Shown: positions 59,001 through 64,000 of the stretch, in pieces
How the letters are laid out: every line of letters starts with the position of its first letter
How positions within the stretch are numbered: position 1 is the first letter of the stretch
From: Cyclospora cayetanensis
Taxonomy: Eukaryota > Apicomplexa > Conoidasida > Eucoccidiorida > Eimeriidae
Reading direction: 5' to 3'
Assembly (NCBI RefSeq): GCF_002999335.1
Contig: NW_020312067.1
Span: 53,517-117,516, forward strand
Length of the DNA: 64,000 bases
Translations under genes and position numbers: made by a program
The notes under the pieces: model-generated
The model's input: the letters and a program-made list of their open reading frames with translations, nothing else
The model's database searches: none
Told to the model about the DNA's origin: nothing

Positions 59001-59932
59001 GTGAAAACTGGCGATTCAGGACCTCCCGTAAGTAGCAGGCAACATGCGAAAAGAAGATGGGTCTTTCCACGAGAAAGGCGCGAATGGCAGGGTCCTTTAC
59101 TGCGCGCAGATATATCACAAAAAAGTTGAGGGACATCAGCAGCATCCACCAGAAATAATGGAGCTCTCCATTCATTTCACGCCACTACTTGTAGTTAAAC
59201 GTATACATTTGCTCCAAACGCTATTTATATTAGGCAACCTAGCGGCAAGTCCTTTGCACGAGCACAGGGGTACCCATATATACCTCTGAAAAGGGTGAGC
59301 GTAACATTTCGGCAATGTGTTCGGATCATGGAATCCTTCGCAATGAAAAACTTGACAGCTTCGCTGTATAATGGGAAATGTTTTGCTCTTTCATTCAGGA
59401 AAAGCTTAATTGTTGCCGGGTTGACGAGCATCGATAGGCTCTTGATGAACGATATATACCAGCTCGCAACCTCCTCATCCTCGAAGTCAAATTTCGTGCT
59501 GAGCAAAGAGTTGATGTAGTTGTTGCTGAACATGTAATCTACACAAGAAAACCACACGGACATCCACTTTATACCAAAAGAAAAAGCAAGGCTTTAGGAT
59601 GTTTCCACGGGTATAAGCTTGCCCACGGAATGCACTACATGACCCTAAGGAACCAAGCGCGGACCTTCTAGACTTACATACTGCGGTTTCCTTGTTGATG
59701 CTCTGCACTATGATGCTGAGGGTCTGAAGAAGCTGCACTTTGACAGCATTTGGCACAGTCGGTCGCTCCGCCAATTGAACAAAGTATGACAGAACATTTT
59801 GTTCGCAAAAGATATCGAAATATCCTCGGTTATGCTGTTCGCCCCATACAAGTACTTCCGCAATCTGGCGTAGTGTCTCAATTGTATAATCTCGGTTTTT
59901 GTCATCGACCGTCTCATAAGAAGGAAGCGAAT
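56064..59932 (-). CDS. CLEC16A: CLEC16A/EMA (FPL-domain) homologue, both ends uncertain
   Basis: Family members act at endosomes and lysosomes in membrane traffic and mitophagy. Minus-strand exons: 59932-59678 (ETVDDKNRDYTIETLRQIAE, VLVWGEQHNRGYFDIFCEQN, VKVQLLQTLSIIVQSINKET); 59536-59284 (YMFSNNYINSLLSTKFDFED, WYISFIKSLSMLVNPAT, HFPLYSEAVKFF); 59099-58833 (VKDPAIRAFLVERPIFFSHV, FYIQDIFSLN, LLAARLLIHCYLPVIG); about 58690-58060 (acidic/Ser-rich linker, NFDPAQRMILFFLMQTF); and from about 58010 (SELLLRPILAALLFHRL). The first three joins are in frame: the junction gives ETAVYY then MFSNNY, where human CLEC16A has ETSLYY. Possible later exons lie at 57.9-57.3, 56.95-56.46 (donor ACG|GTAAGC) and 56.29-56.08 kb. 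The first exon entry needs one earlier exon (phase 1), and the 3' end was not found. No satellites occur in its introns, unlike genes before 45 kb. Confidence 0.85.
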
Positions 59933-61109
59933 CTAAGAGGGCCCTGCATCACGCCGCAAGCACAATCACACAAGCGACAATCACCTGTAACCACACTGGA
60001 CGAATCGCTCCAAGGCCGTGTCGTTAATGATCAGTATTCTCTTACAGCATGTGATCAGCGGAGTAGAAGTCCTGCTTAGGAACTTCGGTCACGTCCCTCT
60101 GCAAAGAGGCGCTCGAAGCACCCGTCCAGAGCCACATTGTTTCATCCCGACGATAACCTATCAGCAACTTTAATGAAACATTACTACATTGTACGAACAA
60201 AGGAGAAGCATTTAGTTTCTGTGTAGCATCGACCTGCAGTAAATTGGCTCTTATGCCCAATTGTGCCGCCAATAGTTGCCGAATGAATGCAGCTCCACGA
60301 AACTAGATACAAGTGTTTACCCTTTTTTCACCTCTCTTATTGATATATTTTGTGACTGAGGTGCTTGATGCTGCCAACGCTAATTGTCGCTCTAACAGAA
60401 CGATGGATAACCTGCTGAAGCTGGCCGCATGCACTCAAGACACCACTCGTGCAGCGGCTAGCAGTCCACAATCAAAAAATCGAATGTGCTCACGAGCGTT
60501 CTTCCCTGCAATGTTCCCAAGTAATTATATTTCGCGAAATGCTCTCCAAAAGGCACATTCTACCCGGTCCACGTCTATGAAGTCAGGGAGCGATTCCAGG
60601 ATTGTTTGTTTTCTCTGGGTGTTGATGTTTCTGGATATACAGCTCTCTCCTGTGCACCAAATTCGTCTTGTTTCAATTCTTAATGCATTGCAGCAAGACA
60701 ACAATGAGCATCTTTGGTAGACAGCTATTCAATATGCGATGTTCACGGTGTCCAGCGCGAAAGGTACCTTGCCAAACCGCCAAAGCGGATGGATGTGCGA
60801 TTCTCTACACGCGTAAAAATTGATAGACATCATGATTCCAAATAGGAAGCTCCACTCGGGGGGGCCACATTTGTTCGGCCTACTTCCCTTCGTCATGCAC
60901 CTTCTAACACTATTGAAAGTCTCCACAGGAAGACAAATGCGTGCTCGGAATACAAACATCAGAAAGTCGTTGAGTGCTTTTCCGAAGAAATCCCTGCCTT
61001 GGCTTTTAGCACCCCCCAGAGGTCCTGACCTCAGGGTAGAGGGACAGCTTAGGTGCTCTTAGCTCCACCCTCTTAGCAACCCGACCATTGGCAGCTAGTT
61101 GTAGACAGA

Positions 61110-61290
61110 ATATACCGGTAGCACACACAACATTGCGTGCTCGTGTATCAGGCTGATGGTACACTACAATAAGTAAGATATACGAGCATACAAATCAGCT
61201 AGTGAATTCTCCTCTGTTTGTTAAATATTGCTGCGCGTTATAGAAAGTCTTCAAATGTAGCTTAGCCCGTTACAAGCCCTCCCTGCAGGT
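61110..61290 (-). repeat. LTR-like repeat copy E
   Basis: Shows the copy A blocks in order and orientation: tcgtgtatcaggctgatggt, actacaataagtaagatata, then, about 75 bp on, atgtagcttagcccgttac (copy A: gtgcagcctagcccgtttc). Confidence 0.6.
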
Positions 61291-63109
61291 CTACCCTAAA
61301 GTATGCAAAGGGCAATGAAATACTGTCAGAATTCTTTTGAAGCGAAATTTATCGAGTTTGCATTTTTCCAATTCTGCAGGGCAACGATGGAGGCTCGAAG
61401 CACTTGGGCATGTGGATATTTGTTGTCGTATAGTGCATGTAAGCGGATACCAATTCACCTTTGTACGCATTTATACAGGGAAAAAGTGATCAATGGAAGA
61501 TGAGTGTGTTTCTATGAAAACACGTTGAAATACCACACAAGCTTTGAAAGTGCCTGGGGAAACTGGAACAGTAATGCTGGTGGGACGTGTGAAATAGGTT
61601 CTTTGAGCCGCATGGCTCCACAGGGGAATGCAGTTTACAGTAATGAGAACGCTACTGAACTAACGAATTGTGTGTGTTTCGCAAGGCGGAATATATAACA
61701 GTTAAGTAGCTATTGACAAAACGTGACTTATTGCTCTCCGGGACGTTCGAAATGCTTCTAGGGTCACCACATGCACGAGCACTGCACATAATAATCTGGG
61801 GCCTCGCTGACCACAAACGAACTCGAGGAATTTATAACGAGAGCTAGCTGCGTCATTTATATCCCTCTGATGGCATCACCGTCGCCTTGGTAATTCAAAG
61901 CCTGCAAGCGAGCTGAAAGGACGTAGAGCCACTGTTTTACTTACCTGATCCATGAGCGAAATGCTCATTTGCAGTCGATAGCTGAGTGTGTTCTACGTAT
62001 TCGCTTAATGGCACAATGCCCCATGTACAAAAGATCCCACAAGGATTCAAAGGTACATGTTACCCGCCATGTCCAGTTCAAACGGAAGTAACAGTCTTAT
62101 CCCGGCGAAATAATATAGTGTCCCCCTCAGCACATTGTCTTTTTTTCCCAGGCCTAGATTATATTTCATCCCAAAGGCCACAAAGCTACGTGACGAGTAA
62201 ACCGTCAGTGAAGGAGTGGGAGAGCCAACCTTTCGTCGATACAGGCTGGCTTCACGATTCGGCATGCATAAAATGAGTTAAAATGTTGAACACTGGCCGC
62301 GACTCAAGATTGCTCAATGATATATGATCTGCCACGCAGGACATGTTGCGGCAAGTCCTTGCGTCGGGCAAAATGCCATCCCTCGAAGTCTGACACTTTC
62401 AGTACTCCCCATCGCACGCTTCTCGGTCAAAAATTTACCCCTTTATCAATCTGCTCGAAACTCGGAGCCTTTGAGCATCACAACTTTGCTAAAATTCGCA
62501 CGGGTAATTTTAAGTGTGATGCTTTTCGCAGTGGATTGCCTAGTGCCGTGTGTTCCTTGAAAACACTTTTTGCAACGCTAAACGTTGTACAACACGCAAG
62601 TCAAAAAAATAAATTGCGAGAGACAAGGTGGGTAGCGAATAATTATTCATTGTGGAAGCACACTTAGTATTAATTCCAGGGCTGTCGCCGTGGGTATAGC
62701 ATGTGTTGGCAGATCGTTTCTCCAGGGACTCTGCACACGGCTCCGATGTAAAGTGAAAACCACAACCTGATCATCAGCCTCTTCAGCAATTTTATACAAA
62801 GACACCATGCAGGTACACTCCCAAGAGTTCACACCAATGCAATCACTGCCCAAGTACAGCTGCTGTACCAGCATGAAAGGCAACGCTCTTGAATGTAAAG
62901 CGCTTCACATAGGGCAATAGCAGGCAGACACGTAACTCTAGGCTCAATGAAAACTCATCAGAACTTTCTTTAGTCTAGTTTGAAAAAGCTCACGTCGTCC
63001 CTACCCGTACCTCCCAAAGTTGCCGGTATGGACGGAGAGGAACAACTAGGGTGATTGAAACAACACCATCTATGTAATTCGATCGTTCATAGCCAGCTGC
63101 CCAAAGCGT

Positions 63110-63210
63110 CTAGCGCAGCGCTTGCAACATTGAGCCTTCTTGCACGGAGCTAAGAGCAGTCTACGATAAAGAAGATATGCGAACAAGCCACTAGTTCAAA
63201 ATTATTACGA
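63110..63210 (-). repeat. LTR-like repeat copy F, partial
   Basis: Agcagtctacgataaagaa followed by gatatgcgaacaagcc matches copy A agcactctgcaataaatag followed by gatacacgaacaagca. The rest of the repeat is not recognisable. Confidence 0.5.
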
Positions 63211-64000
63211 AATCTTACTTTAATATTGCTCGTGCAGTATGAGCGATTGATTGTTGTTCAGCATGAGACATCTTGCTCCACTCCTCACTTCGAAGCGCAC
63301 ACCCTCGTATTCGATACATGTACGTAAGGATCAACTATATACATGACAGGTGAAGCCCAGTATGGCCACCTGAGTTTCAGAGGGCTTGTAAAGCGGCGGA
63401 TGAGCGTCTCTGCTGAGGCATCAGCGTGCTCTGTCCAGGTCCTAGACTGTTTTCGCAACTAGCTATATCAAGCATGGGCGGATAAATTACAGCAGACCCA
63501 CGACTTTAATTTCGAAATTGATATGCAGGTCCCTCGAACTTCTGGGTATTTTGGCCGGTGCGCAAGTGTAAAGCCCACACCTTCATTGCTTCAACTTACG
63601 TCGGAACTGGCTGCAGTCCTGTGAATACCTGTTGGACCTATTCATGTCCCATCTAAGATGCATCATCAGGTCTACTGAAGATGCGCCAGTCCATCCAAGA
63701 GAGCTGGATGACATTTAAACCTGCCTCATGCATTAGTACCCAGCCGAAACATTCAAAAGCAGCCAAGCACAGGCTCACCTGTTACGAGGCAACAGTGGTA
63801 CGCGACGGCATACACGTGCTCTTTTTTTCATCATAACAGTGGTGCTGAAAAAGGACCATGCTCCGCCTTCAAGGAATTGACGCAACTTTGGAACAAGTTT
63901 AACCAATTGCAGTACGGCCTTTCCACTTGACCACCCGTCAGGACACCCGGGAATTCCAAGGGTCTGCATCTTGATTCTGAAATTGAAATTCATGGGTTTG

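Larger units (their letters stand above)
59960..64000. other. Relic and unannotated block
   Basis: The CLEC16A first exon should be somewhere in 60.0-60.7 kb; a minus-strand stretch near 60600-60540 (ESLPDFIDVDRVECAFWRAF) is open but unrecognised. From 61 kb on only LTR-like repeat copies (61.1 and 63.1 kb) and short open frames are found; no domain and no satellite. Confidence 0.4.

Noticed and set aside
1..64000. tRNA, rRNA or telomeric TTTAGGG arrays
   Set aside because: No cloverleaf with intact box sequences and no tandem heptamers were recognised by eye; a covariance-model scan was not possible here.

Overview
The window looks like nuclear DNA of a coccidian apicomplexan, most likely an Eimeria species. 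The basis is many short introns with GT..AG ends, genes full of CAG/CTG-coded Gln, Ala and Ser runs, introns packed with micro- and minisatellites, and spacers filled with decayed Ty3/gypsy retroelements. The species is inferred from sequence style, not from a database match.

Layout: 0.1-5.4 kb holds a decayed Ty3/gypsy element on the minus strand (gag-like zinc knuckle, reverse transcriptase, integrase, bounded by two copies of an LTR-like repeat). From 7 to 18 kb is a CAG-rich block with a possible small secreted protein (+), a chromo-domain protein (-), ubiquilin/DSK2 (+, complete in-frame 10-exon model, 546 aa) and a SWIB-domain protein (-). 18-21.3 kb is a second relic block. 21.6-26.3 kb is PIG-M, the GPI mannosyltransferase I (+, complete in-frame 12-exon model, 547 aa). 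26.4-28.3 kb is relic or empty DNA. 28.3-45.0 kb is one very large unconventional myosin with neck IQ motifs and a C-terminal RCC1/ATS1-like propeller, the layout of Toxoplasma MyoH, but with a strongly altered nucleotide pocket. 45.1-47.1 kb contains an integrase relic. 47.1-53.0 kb is a large BTB/BACK-type protein (+). 53-54.3 kb has a reverse-transcriptase relic. About 56-59.9 kb is a CLEC16A (FPL-domain) homologue (-). 60-64 kb is relic DNA with two more LTR-like copies.

Two structural themes stand out. Up to 45 kb nearly every long intron carries its own, different tandem repeat, whereas the BTB and CLEC16A genes beyond 45 kb carry almost none; this resembles the alternating repeat-rich and repeat-poor segments described for Eimeria chromosomes. 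Nearly every spacer longer than 1 kb from 18 kb on, and the left end, contains remnants of the same retroelement family.

The genes are unrelated housekeeping and motility functions (protein quality control, GPI-anchor synthesis, chromatin, vesicle/autophagy traffic, myosin) and do not form an operon-like unit. No rRNA, tRNA or CRISPR array was recognised. Splice sites were placed by hand from homology, frame and GT/AG signals.
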